From Lutraria lutraria (taxonomy: Eukaryota; Mollusca; Bivalvia; Venerida; Mactridae): 64,000 nucleotides of DNA. This document shows positions 52,123 through 63,109 of this stretch, in pieces. The position numbers were made by a program, and so were the translations under genes. The stretch covers positions 37,669,083 through 37,733,082 of the forward strand of contig OZ026835.1 of NCBI GenBank assembly GCA_964023205.1, in the 5' to 3' direction. The first letter of the stretch is position 1. Every line of letters begins with the position of its first letter. The notes beneath the pieces are model-generated. The model searched no databases. It saw nothing but the letters and a program-made list of their open reading frames with translations, and was not told where the DNA came from.

Positions 52123-52932
52123 AAAAATAATTGATGTAGATGTAAGCAATGTGAATGTTAGTGGTTTTATACAGATTTATACAGATTCTGGAAAGTCTTA
52201 TGACAAATACAACTTGTACTGTAATGCTCACTGAACATCCTACAACATAAATATGTGATGGGATGAATGGTTTGGGTGAAAAAAATAACTAAATGATAAG
52301 TAAATAATTGCTTACTATCATTAATCCAGAATAAAGCTTGACCAATTAAAAAACAGCAAATTTTGCTTCTTAGTGTTATAAGATAAAATTAAGTGTTTTA
52401 AAAGTAGATCACACTAGAAGACAATTGTTACTATGTATTCAAAGTAAACCAAACCAGTTGTTAAAAAGTTCATCTGTAGTGTCAGCTGATAGGCCATTAG
52501 ATACACAGCAGGCTAAGGGTTGATTATGCAGAACAAAACTACATTTTGTAGATTGGGAGACCCTATATTGAGAGAATTACACGCACAAGCTTCAGTCATG
52601 ACCTATTGATCAAAGAATATAATTTTCATACCGACAATGTAAATGTATGATCAATCAATGCCAGGATGACATTTTATTCTAGAAAGAATCTTGAGAAATA
52701 GAGTGATGAATAGTCCCACAGGTTGCTTTGACACAGACATGTTCATATTACCATCCAATATTTTTACTTTGACTTTCAAGTATCAATGTCTAATTAAAGT
52801 ACTCAGGAATTTTGTTCTTTCACATGCGAAGTATAAATAGTGATTTTCTGAGCCGATGTCGTCAAGGTCACACAAATAGGATATGGATGGTCTTAAACAC
52901 AAGTTAAAATATGACTTCCTCTTTGTTCAAAT
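52123..52932. other. Intron 1, 0.8 kb with nothing recognised
   Basis: AT-rich, no repeat family, no hairpin of note. Confidence 0.6.
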
Positions 52933-54095
52933 TTAAACAAGAGGGCCAAGATGGCCCTATATCGCTCACATGACAATCACTGTTCACTCATTAAAACATT
53001 GTTTTGAACCGGTGACCTAGCTTTTGACCCCAGACGACCTATGTTCGAATTTGTCTTACATATCATTAAGACAAACAGTCTGACTAGGTTTGGTGAAGAT
53101 AAGATCAAAATTTGACATCTACAGTGTTAATAAGGTTTTCCTAAGATTTGACCTTGTGACCTGTTTTTTGACCCTAGGTGACCCATATTTGAACTTGTCC
53201 TTAATATCATTAAGGCAAACAATCTGACAAGGTTTGGCCAAGATCCAATCAAAACCATGACATTTAGAGCTTTTACAAGATTTTTACCTAATATTTGACC
53301 TTGTGACCCAGTTTATGAACCCAGCTGACCCATGTTCATCCTTGACCCACATATCATTGAGGCAAACATTTTGACAAGGTTTGGTGAAGATCCAATTAAA
53401 ACTGTGACATCTACAGTGTTAACAATGTTTTCATAAGATTTGACCTGGTGACCTAGTTATTGACCCCAGATGACCCATATTTATATTTGACTGTTATATC
53501 ATTAAAACAAACAATTTGCCAAAGTTTGGTGAAGATCCAATAATAACTGTGAAATCTACAGTGTTAACATGGTTTTTCATAAGATTTGACCTAGCGACCT
53601 AGTTTTTGACCCAAGATGACCCATGTTCGAACTCGTCCAAGATATTATGAAGACAAACATTCTGACAAGGTTTCATGATCATCCAATCAAAACAGTGACT
53701 TCTAGAGTGTTCACAAGGTTTTTCAGCAATTTGGCCTAGTGACCTAATTTTACTACAGAAATTACCCATTTTCAAACTTGACCTACATATTATTAAAATA
53801 AACATTCTGACAAAGTTTCATGAAGATAAATTCAAAACAGTGATTTCTAAAGTGTTCACAAGGTTTTCCCTTATTTGGCACTGGTGACCTAGTTTTTGAC
53901 CCCAAATGGCCCAATATCGAACTCGTCCGAGATTTTGTTGATATTAACGTTCTGACCCAGTTTTGCTAAAATTGAGCCAAAAATGTGGCCCCTAGTGTGT
54001 TCACAACAAAAAGTTTGACGACGCACGACGCCGGACGCCGGACGGAGAGTGATCCTAATAGCTCACTTTGTCACTTTGTGACATGTGAGCTAATA
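52933..54095 (+). mobile_element. Family A element, copy 5
   Basis: Opens AACAAGAGGGCCAAGATGGC, eight or nine 125-bp units, closes with hairpin TTTGTCACTTTGTGACATGT-GAGC and TAATAAAA. Confidence 0.85.
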
Positions 54096-54375
54096 AAAAT
54101 GAAGAAATTTCTCTTAATTTTCACAAGTCCACTGATCTAGTTCAACCATAGTTAATTAATTTTCAAATTATTACACATTAAAATAACAGAAACTTAAAAT
54201 AAAAAATATGCACATTTAATTCTATCTATTTTTACATAACTGGCAATTAGCCAAGAATCTTTTTATCTTCAATGTCATGGTGTGCATATCTATGTTTGTG
54301 CAAATAAACATGATAAATTCACATATCAAATTACATGTATGGTTTACTGAGTATAAAGAGAGACTATACAATAAT

Positions 54376-54680
54376 ATTTTAACTGCCTACTTTCTAATAT
54401 AAAAAGACATGGCGGGTAGCGGGACTTGAACCCATGACCCTCTATCAGTAAGAGGTTACAGTGATTTGAAGTCAGCTACCCTAACCACTCAACCACGGAG
54501 GCAGCATAGGCAGCTGCTTACGGAGGATGGGAGTCTAGTACTGCTTCTTCCCAGGAACGATGGTTAGTTGAACTGTCCGCCTAATATGACTCAGACTGTT
54601 GAAAAGGTTCATAAAACTTGATATAAACAAAAAGTAACTGCCTACTTTCTCACATAAAGACACATGGTCATGATATTTGA
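54376..54680 (-). mobile_element. tRNA-derived SINE-like element with flanking repeats
   Basis: Minus-strand head from about 54505 to 54412: GCCTCCGTGGTTGAGTGGTT (A-box region) and 'GGGTTCAAGTCCCGCTACCC' (B box), which resembles a mollusc SINE head. The anticodon stem and variable region pair poorly, so it is not a functional tRNA. 'AACTGCCTACTTTCT' with following 'ATAAA.ACA.ATGG' occurs at 54382 and 54637 and brackets the unit. Confidence 0.6.
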
Positions 54681-55011
54681 AGTTGGGGTATCTATTAAAT
54701 ATGAGAGAACAGGTGCCAGGTCCTCTAAGCTGTTCCTATCTTTATAATATGTTTACAATCTATATCCAAGAGCGTTAATATAATGCTAAAGAATATGCAA
54801 AAAATATTACAAAATCTAAGTAAAGTTTTCTCTCAGACAAGGAATTTCAGTAATTATTTCCATTGAAGAGCAATGTTCAGTCAACAGGGCAAAATATGTG
54901 CCCTGAAATCCTTCAATCAAATGTCTGTATATAATATGTACACATTTTGATTAACTCAAAGACAGTTATTTACAGGAATAATAGAATGTCTATTCATGTG
55001 ATCATTTTCTG

Positions 55012-55172
55012 TTTGATGTTTGTGGCCACCTTCAAATAAAGGCCAACCCGTGTATATAGGCCATTTTTAAAACCTTTGTTGACTATTTTAAACAAAAAAA
55101 TATCCTTATGAAGGCCACATTTTGTCTTCCCCATAATTATGGTGGTCTTTGTTCACGGGATGGACTGTAATT
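55012..55172 (+). mobile_element. pogo-like MITE remnant (family K), third copy
   Basis: 'TTTGTGGCCACCTTCAAATA' to 'GGTGGTCTTTGTTCAC' and GGACTGTA. Shares layout and text with 140-310 and 51658-51812. Confidence 0.5.
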
Positions 55173-55643
55173 GTTTCTATGCTACACTGCTAAGAAGAGC
55201 AAACAAGCATCAATGGTTTGGAAACATTCTGATAACCCACCACCTAAGAAAGCAAAGGCTGCCCTTTCAATGAGGAAAATTAACGAGTATTGGGCAAATT
55301 ATGCCTTTCATAGAAATGATACACATGCTTTTAATAGACACTTCATTTTTCTTTATCCATCAACAACCACTTACAACTAACCTACTGTTATACAAGATCT
55401 ACTTCATCTCACAAAATAATTATATATCCATTTACAGAAAATCAAAGTGTACTAAAGTGTGACTTAACAGTGAAAAAATATAAGTAATTTATACAATCTG
55501 ATAGATATACAAGTGTGTCGGTTATTTTTAGCCACAATTTCAGGAAATATTTGAACAAATAAAAAAAGAATATTGACAACCTATCAACACTACATAATGC
55601 AAGGATAATCTCAAGATTTCAATGATACCAGTCATTACATTAG

Positions 55644-55683
55644 CCAATCAAAACCAATCTCACTAGCTTGCTGGTTATAAAAG
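55644..55683 (+). promoter_or_regulatory. Plus-strand CCAAT/CCAAT/TATA cluster
   Basis: CCAAT at 55644 and 55654 and TATAAAAG at 55676-55683, with a plausible start region near 55705-55715. This is a textbook polymerase II core layout, but no open gene follows. It may belong to a retroelement LTR or to an unknown transcript. It points opposite to the host gene. Confidence 0.35.
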
Positions 55684-55789
55684 CCTTTGCTCTTAGTATT
55701 TTAGTCAAGTCTGCTGGTTAACATCAGATCGAAAGAATCTTGGTAAAGTGTGTATTAATTTCTAGGAATTTTCATTAATTTGCAGTGTA

Positions 55790-56190
55790 CGGACCATGAG
55801 AAGTTTCTCTCCCATTTGCTGAATTTAGTCTTAGAGATTAAGGACTAGAGCCTCCGGATCGCAGCATATGTACCATGAATGAGGTTTCTTTTCCCATCGC
55901 ATAAATACAACGATGTTTGTTTGTTCTATTATAGTTTTATGGTATTGTTTTTTGTACAAGTGCATACCTGGGACTTTGGTGAGCGTGAATATGGACTAGA
56001 GCATCTCTATTGCAACATATGTACCATGACAGATCTCTCTACTTCCTAGTATCAGTACCGAGCCTTAGTTATCTCTTGTATTTTATTGTGTATTGCATTT
56101 GGCGCATGTCCGGGGCTTTGGGCAGTGTACGTAAGGATTAGATCCTCTTCATTGCGGCATATGTCCCATGATAGAAATTCAATTCCCTAA
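55790..56190. repeat. Three degenerate units of ~170 bp
   Basis: Three spaced matches of 'GGACTAGAGC.TC', '.GCAGCATATGTACCATGA' (near 55850, 55990 and 56130) with similar surroundings. Immediately downstream of the CCAAT/TATA cluster. Confidence 0.5.
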
Positions 56191-56520
56191 TTCCAATAAT
56201 GGGTCATGGGCAACTCCAGTTAATGTTATAGTTGAGGCAACATTTTACAAACGTCTTTATATTTATTGAATATACAAGTGTCGTGCTTACTATTTTGATT
56301 CATAAATTGATTTTTGGGCATGTAGATATAGTGCCTTGTTTAGTTCAACAATCACTTGGGCAAAAAAGCCCTAAGGAAAATCGACATATGAACATTGTCC
56401 TGTTTGATAATCATTTACTGTTTAAAAAACTGTTCTCTCATATTTTAGGCCATAGTCACTCGGTACTAATTCAAAACATGTTACAGTCCTGGATAATTGA
56501 CAGATTCATACAGTATCAGG

Positions 56521-56879
56521 TAGGGGTTCAATGAAATGGCATTTCCCGTATTGCGATATATTGTGATGCAGTCGACCCATATCGCAACACGTATTGCAAT
56601 AAATTGAAGTAATTAAAAACAGAATAAAAATACACACTGTACCATTATAGGTTTATTGGAAAACTGCAAATAATCAATATTTTATTATTCAAAGGATTGA
56701 ATCGGCCTTTGATGGTTCAAAACAAAACTAAAATTTGTGTCTGCATTAATTTATTCAATGGATTTTGTGCTCAATTATTAAAGAAAATGTCGCTGTACAT
56801 TGATGTCATACCGCAGTATGTATCAGCCTGACATTGTATCGCGATATACCAGTAGAGTACTCTATACCATGCACCACTA
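56521..56879. mobile_element. hAT-type MITE, 359 bp
   Basis: Target duplication GTATCAGG / GTATTAGG (7 of 8) at 56513-56520 and 56880-56887. Ends TAGGGGTTCA and GCACCACTA. Palindromic ATTGCGATA/TATCGCGATA text inside, as at 8808-9247. Confidence 0.65.
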
Positions 56880-56887
56880 GTATTAGG

Positions 56888-57513
56888 TCATATATTAGTG
56901 CAACCTCTTACAAAGTAGTGAATGTTGATATTAAGATCACAAAACATTCATGAGCTAAACGGTCAACTTCACGAAAAGTTATAATTATTTATCATGTATT
57001 ATAATTAATCACAAAACCACAACAATAATTTGTCAATATTCATTTACTTTATAGGAGGGCACATTTCTACCTGGGAAAAGATGTAATTTATTCAAATTTG
57101 ATTTACAAACACTTGCAAACTATCACTTTAGGTCAATTCATATACGTAAATCATGTTGTTTAGTAACTTTAACAATCAATGCAATTAAAAAGAATACATT
57201 TTCAATGATTCAACCTTAATTTACTGGTCAAGGTTACAAAACATTTTGACTTTAATCAGAACATATTTTTGTCAACATGACTCATTCATCTAACAACTTA
57301 TTAATAGATAAGTAGACATTTGAAGTAAAAGTATACTGGCCTAGTAGTTTGAATTCTGAGCATAGTATGCTAGCTATAAGTACAATGTACAGTAGCCAGC
57401 TCACCATTTTTTCAGAAAAGCCAAAAATAATCATAAAATGTAACAATAATTAAAATGCTAATTTAAAATGAGGGGAAGATAGAAGTGAACAAAAGAATAA
57501 AAAGTGTACTCAC
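56888..57513. other. Start of intron 1, nothing recognised
   Basis: AT-rich sequence between the hAT MITE and the candidate first exon. No repeats. Confidence 0.55.
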
Positions 57514-57518
57514 TCCAT
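57514..57518 (-). CDS. RNF213: Candidate first coding exon of the RNF213-like gene (ATG-GA then donor)
   Basis: On the minus strand an ATG is followed by GA and a strong GTGAGT donor. Exon 50959-51293 begins with one base that completes a codon, so splicing gives the short start MESEEPEEDI ahead of the Met at 51268. The phase fits and the position lies just downstream of ISRE-like motifs. The 5' UTR boundary is not visible. A five-base coding match can arise by chance, and initiation at Met-51268 remains possible. A second strong donor (GTAAGTATC, 57632-57637) could mark an extra noncoding exon. Confidence 0.5.
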
Positions 57519-57610
57519 TCTTACTCGCCAACTACCCGATGCAAAATTATCATTAACAGCAAATAATTCTAATTTCTATTTGTTTCGGACGAACATATTC
57601 AGTCATGATC

Positions 57611-57622
57611 GAAAACGAAACT
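57611..57622. promoter_or_regulatory. ISRE/IRF-like motif upstream of candidate RNF213 start
   Basis: GAAAACGAAACT matches the interferon-stimulated response element core GAAANNGAAACT exactly. It lies about 95 bp upstream of the candidate ATG at 57518. Vertebrate RNF213 is interferon-inducible and bivalves have IRF-family factors, so control by IRF proteins is a reasonable inference. The looser GAAANNGAAA pattern also occurs by chance in this AT-rich window (near 31330 and 60068). Confidence 0.45.
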
Positions 57623-58316
57623 AGGCTTCAGATACTTACCAGAAATTGATAAAATATTTCAGACAACATTTTCCGAAAATGACGTACTCTTTGAAACTAA
57701 TCACAAAGCAAAATTACATCCATGATTGTATTGATAACAACAGTTTTTGCAACGGTTTCCCGAAAATATGTCGACCTGGGAACCTCGACTTCGCTGCGGC
57801 CAAATCGAAAGTAGACTCGATGTTTAAACAACGTTACACTATGCAAATATGCGGTTCTAATTAACATTGAAAGACGTTGGGGGAAAGGAGTCCTAAAGTT
57901 ACTTATCCATAGTTATAGGAGACCAATACCATATATTTCTTGCACATAGCTTGTCCATAAAATCAAACATCTTCCTTATGTTTACATTTTAAATAAAAGT
58001 ACAGGTATTTACCTTAATTTAAGAGAGCGACATTATCATGTACTCTCATATCACGGTGGTTATAACCGGCTCGGACTTTTTTTGGATCAAATCAGTGTCC
58101 CCAGACAATTTTTTATCGAGCTAAGGACTTTTACTGATTAATTTCTTAAAAACAATGGACAAACATCCTCAAATTCAGGCCAAAATCACGTACGAATTTT
58201 ACAATTTCTGTACCACGGAACTTTTACATGTCTGTTCTTTCCATATATTCAAAATAATTAACAATTTCTTGTAAATTTATTCTTTACATCGAGAAAAAGT
58301 CTGAAGTTTCTAATGC

Positions 58317-58328
58317 GAAAGTGAAAGT
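58317..58328. promoter_or_regulatory. Second IRF-like motif (GAAAGTGAAAGT)
   Basis: GAAAGTGAAAGT, within GCGAAAGTGAAAGTGC, resembles the classic PRDI/IRF half-site pair. It is about 800 bp upstream of the candidate start and 700 bp from the first IRF-like motif. It could act as an enhancer site. Functional status unknown. Confidence 0.35.
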
Positions 58329-59770
58329 GCATCAACATTTACCTGAATTACTAAGGAAGTACACCGATTTTACAGACTTCATGTATGTTTATTGCTCTAA
58401 AATATATGTATAGTACATTGCCTAGGTGTTTTAGTCAAACGTGGGTCTTTCAGACATCAAATTATCAGTTTTTTTAACGATCTAAAGGAGCTGATCATAA
58501 CTAGTCCGTTTCCATGATCACTAGAAGCTAGTCCTTCGCTGCTAAGTTTGTTGTTTTTCTCTTTAACAACAATGAACCGAATTTTGACTGGATAAGTACC
58601 CGATAAATACCTTTGATAAATTGTTATTATTCAGTTCAGTAACGATCGATTGAAAAACATGAAAATTTTGTAGAAATTGACATCTTATTCCTTCACTCGA
58701 CACTATCGCCCAATTTTGCGTAAGAAAATGCAATTTATTACATTTGTGCATGGACTCTGTTCTCTGTGATGTTGATTTTAAATAACATTATTTTCTTGTT
58801 AATATACATTTGTGCCGTTCCGTCGCACATAAATAGTTAAAATAAGTAGAACATATAAAATATCAAATAATTTGAACACACCTGTCTAAACTTTAGCTTG
58901 ATATTCATTTTAAAAGTCCTTTGCTCGATCAAAAATAGTCTATAAGAAATGTCATTAAGCATCCAATACCGTCACACAGGATAAGCTCTTTAAACTTGAG
59001 ATCGGTCTCCAATCTTAAATATTGCAGTATACGTACTTGCATATAAGTGGATATATTTGACTCATTGACTTGTATTAGGTAGTTGTACTTAGAGACCCTT
59101 AATACAACTACCTGTTTGTATACAGATAAAACACAGTGTCAAAACTATTCAATCTTACCAAATTAATTTTGATCTATGATATATCAGATACACAAAACAG
59201 GAATATTTGCAGTGAGACCGAGACCTCGACCACTGCATGCATGTAATATTCATGTGTCCTCTGTTTACCAACAATTCTGAGTAGTAGTAATTATTCCAGT
59301 AGTATATTTTTCCGCGAATCGTTTAATATTTGCCCATTACTGGGGAGAATATGTGATTTTTCTAGACGAGTTATACTCATGGGTATTAGTTTATTTTAGT
59401 TGTTTGCGAGTATATAATGTAGTGCCTGTTTCTAGTTTGGCTTATCCTAACCATTCTATTGGTTAATGGCGATGACTGAATCTATTAATAGTTGATAGGT
59501 AAGTAAATCATGCAGGCATTGCTCTATGATTTTGACCTAGATAAGTTGTTGTGTGGCATGATATCTGAAATGCTATTTGAAGTTCAATGTAGTTGTATCT
59601 TAGCAGATTATGGTGAATTTGTTAACATTTAGGGTTTATTCTATTTGATTGATGTAGGGTATGATATAACCATGTGCTTGTGAACTATGTACATGAATTT
59701 ATTCATTTGTCAAATTTATACTCATGATTGTCATTATAATGTGTATTACTCATATCATGTAAATATTTTA

Positions 59771-59815
59771 TACCCTCCTTAATGGAGGATTGAATAAAGT
59801 ATACAGTCAATATCC
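59771..59815 (+). other. Hairpin plus AATAAAG: possible retroelement 3' end
   Basis: 'ACCCTCCTTAATGGAGGATT' forms a hairpin and is followed by GAATAAAGTAT and, 25 bp on, an A8 run. This resembles the 3' tail of a non-LTR retroelement or transcript on the plus strand. No coding part is visible upstream. Confidence 0.35.
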
Positions 59816-60300
59816 TTTATGAAAAAAAACTTCATACAAAAAACATAAACCAATATGCTTCTTAATTTTGTAATTCGTCTACCTTTAACGTTTTGTTATA
59901 GTTTTTCTTGTTATCAATTAAGTAATTAAGAGATATTAATAAACTTGAATATAACAGAACTGGACTTATTCAAGATGTGTACATAGCACATAGTCATACA
60001 AGATTATAAACATCAACGTCATTCATAATAAAAAGAAGAAGAAAATCTATAATCATTTTGCATACATGAAAATGAAATAGTGATATATTTATATTTAAAA
60101 AAATACATAAAACCACTCGTATAAACAGGATGTAAATACAATATTACATCACATCATTTGCATTTTTTTCATATCACTGAATTCTTCATCACATTTAAAC
60201 GTATGTATTGGTTGCAATTTTGCAGTACAGAGCTAAATTAAACATAACATTGTTATCACAAATTTTCATTAAAACGATAAATTTAAACATACTAGGTCTT

Positions 60301-60514
60301 TTATGATAAAAAATCATTAATGCAGGATTTACGTATCTCAGAGCATACAGGACAAATGATGATAAAATGATACTCATCCTCAATATCACGTGTATTACAA
60401 ATTTGACAAAATATTTCGTATTGGTCAGGAATCTTATCCCTGTCTTGAGGAATGTTCTTTCTAGAGTACCTACCAGTATTGATTCTTAATGAATCACTGA
60501 CAGAGATATTATTA
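60301..60514 (-). pseudogene. LINE reverse-transcriptase ORF, C-terminal fragment
   Basis: Minus-strand reading gives 'SLRINTGRYSR', 'CQICNTRDIEDEYHFI' and 'ICPVCSEIRK', ending at TAA (60301-60303). The C-x2-C...DEYHF...CP pattern is the conserved C-terminal tail of many LINE-encoded reverse transcriptases. The upstream reverse-transcriptase core is not preserved in frame. Confidence 0.65.
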
Positions 60515-60519
60515 AACGA

Positions 60520-61585
60520 GTAATCATGAACAGAAATAAGTTATTTATAAGGTAAATAATTAATCTAAGTATGATTTACAATGATCGACTCAAAGGGAGA
60601 AAACATGTTTACAAAATGATAATGTCCATCGATATATGAAGTTAAGTCAAATTTATAGTCACTTGACAATTAACTTAACAGACAATTGGTGACTTCTATT
60701 CAAAGGTCACATCTTCTTTGTAAGAGAATTCGTACTTGATCTCTAAAGGCCCAATCGATAGTCTACCAAAGTATGACCAATCCTTTTTGGGTTGCAACTG
60801 AAAAATATTCGAATACAATGCGTACATTTTTGTACAAAAATTTAATAATCATATATATTATAATTTAACAAAATTTATTTTATTTGGCAAAATTCTAATT
60901 TCTGCAGAAAGTGTAATAAACGGTTTTCTAAGAAATACAATAAATGCAAAACTTCACCTTATCAAAGTATAAATGACTATAAAATTATGTAGTACTAGCT
61001 ACATGTAATCAATTGGCAGTAAATAAATTGTTGGCTGGAGTCTTTATTAATGTACATTAACTTTTTGTACCATGTTAACTTCAAGAGGGTAGAAGGGAGA
61101 AAGTATTACGTTGGGGATGGTGGTTATTTTGCGTGCCTTTTCTTTAGGTATTCTTTCCTAACCTGTTTTGTAAATAGTCATATCACAGTTTGGATTATAA
61201 ACTTGGATGTAATTTTACGGACATCTTGGCCAATTAATAATTTCTTTCCGTTTCAACAAATCTAAAAATTCATCAGTGAAAAATAAAAGTTATGCGGCTA
61301 CTTTTAACTTGTATCAAAAATTGAGTAGAACTTTGTTTGTTATCATAGCACCATGTTGAGTTATTAATTCTACCGGAGTTGGTTCCCTTTAAACAGTTTG
61401 TGAATACGATGAAATGTACACTTGACCATCGCAAAGTTAACTTCAAAAATATAAATAAAGATCAAAACGTTGACTTAACTTGCGTCACTTTATATTTTAA
61501 TGGTTTATTATATGTCGCAAAGGTGACAACATAACAATTTGTTTCAAGGTCAGAACAGAACTTTTATTAGAGACTTCCCAGCAAA
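60520..61585. other. Intergenic, no clear feature
   Basis: AT-rich; may include decayed upstream parts of the LINE. I see no ORF or repeat that I can support. Confidence 0.5.
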
Positions 61586-61589
61586 CACA

Positions 61590-61970
61590 CAACGTTATGA
61601 CAACGTTGTGTTTTAGTTGTGTATTGGTTGTATTTTTTTACAACGTTGTCACAACGTTGTTGCAACGTTGACAACTATTTAACACAGTGTTTTGGAATGT
61701 GTAGGAGAAAGTATCATAAAAGCAATGCATTTATGTATTGAACAGACACTGTAAAAATGCATACAGCATTGTTATCTAAAACTGGAAATTTTTACAACGT
61801 TGGTACAACGTTGTGTAAACGTTGGGCTGCAACGTTGTGTAACAACCGTGCTGTAACGTTGTGAAAACGTTAGTAAGCAACGTTATCACAACGTTGTACT
61901 AATGTTTTAGTCGCAACGTTGTTAGAGTAACGTTATATCAACGTTTTGACAACGTTGCCAATTTCAGTGC
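61590..61970. repeat. Dense array of AACGTT palindromes
   Basis: About 17 copies of AACGTT, mostly as ACAACGTTGT, in two blocks (61592-61668 and 61796-61962) separated by ordinary DNA. Spacing is irregular (8-25 bp), so it is not a simple tandem repeat. AACGTT contains a CpG in a CpG-poor region. Confidence 0.75.
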
Positions 61971-62904
61971 AAACTAGTGTAGAACATAATGAAAGTACAT
62001 GTATATTCAAAATGGTTATGAATTTACTCTGCATCGTTTTTATTGCTGCAAAAACAAGATCCAATCCCTTTTGCTTAAGTGCTGCCAAATTTCAATCACA
62101 ATGACATTTTTTCATGTGTAATTCACTAATTGTAGACAGTAAACAGCACATTCAACTGTTTGTTGCTCTATATTTAATGGATAAAGTAGACCTGTGTTCT
62201 GTACATACATCAGGACTATAAAGTACATGTTGTATTCGTTTTTTCATATATGTATGTTATACATATAATGATATTCATACATGTATGCCATATCTTCAGA
62301 CTGTCAATAAAGTTGAGATTTGCTTCAGAAGCGTCATTCTTAAGTGAGATTTAGGTTAAAATAAGTTTTTTTTGCGTGCGAGATGGCGCTTTATGCATGA
62401 AAAAATGCCTCTATTTACACCCATGAATAAATGCATCCTATGATGTATATCAAATAAAATAAAGTCGAAGTACGTTAAAAAGAATTTATTTATCAATGCA
62501 CATCGTACTCTTTAGCAGCAAATAACATGTTATATTCAAAGTATCCTCACAATCACATTGAAAAACGCAGCATCAAGTCATCTGCAGCACATTATAATTC
62601 ATATATGCTTAGATGATCATGATATTGTCTATATAATATTAATTATGATATATAACACTCATTGAATATTCTTACTAGTCCTACTAATTACTGGCACTTC
62701 AAGCTGCTTTCAAAATTGCATTGTTTTGCAGATACATGAAACGGTCAAACTCCTTCAATCCTTGATAATATCATAGCATCATTTTCCTTTGGTGTCATTA
62801 CACAGATTTACCCAGTGATCAGTTTGTATTTTCCTTAATGGACGAAAGCTCCCTCTATCAGTCTATGGCAAAATTTGGGATATAGTTATTGCCGTAAGAG
62901 CAAC

Positions 62905-63105
62905 TTTATTGATATGTTCATGTTGTAGTTAACCACTGGACTGGGCAGAGTTTGTTCTAAATCGGATGTATCAACCCAGAAAGGCTCGGTTTCTCTGAAA
63001 AATTCGAAGCTCTTCATTGGTCACAATTTGGTGAAAGAAGGTTTTCTTCTGCTTCTTCATAATTTCCTTGTTGTTGACCTCTGGTGTCAACTTCTACGCC
63101 AGGTT
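62905..63105 (-). other. Possible terminal exon of an upstream minus-strand gene
   Basis: On the minus strand an acceptor-like ...TTTCAGTTTTTAACCTGGC-GTAG precedes a frame reading 'KLTPEVNNKEIMKKQKKTF' and 'QIVTNEELRIFQRNRAFLG' to a stop near 62975, and AATAAA follows at 62909-62914. The composition looks coding. The product is not recognised, and it may be decayed transposon sequence. Confidence 0.3.
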
Positions 63106-63109
63106 AAAA

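Larger units (their letters stand above)
57519..59770. other. Upstream flank of the RNF213-like gene
   Basis: 57540-57870 is richer in CpG than the rest and is the likely promoter zone. It holds the two IRF-like motifs annotated separately. Near 59080 there is an imperfect palindrome (AGGTAGTTGTACTTAG with its complement 25 bp on). No gene recognised. Confidence 0.5.

Noticed and set aside
54412..54510. tRNA-like sequence on the minus strand, considered as a tRNA gene
   Set aside because: The anticodon stem and variable arm do not pair; it forms the head of a larger repeated unit.
57646..57864. 72-codon plus-strand ORF in the CpG-richer upstream zone, considered as a divergent gene
   Set aside because: No recognisable domain, no splice or termination context; the region is better explained as promoter-proximal DNA.
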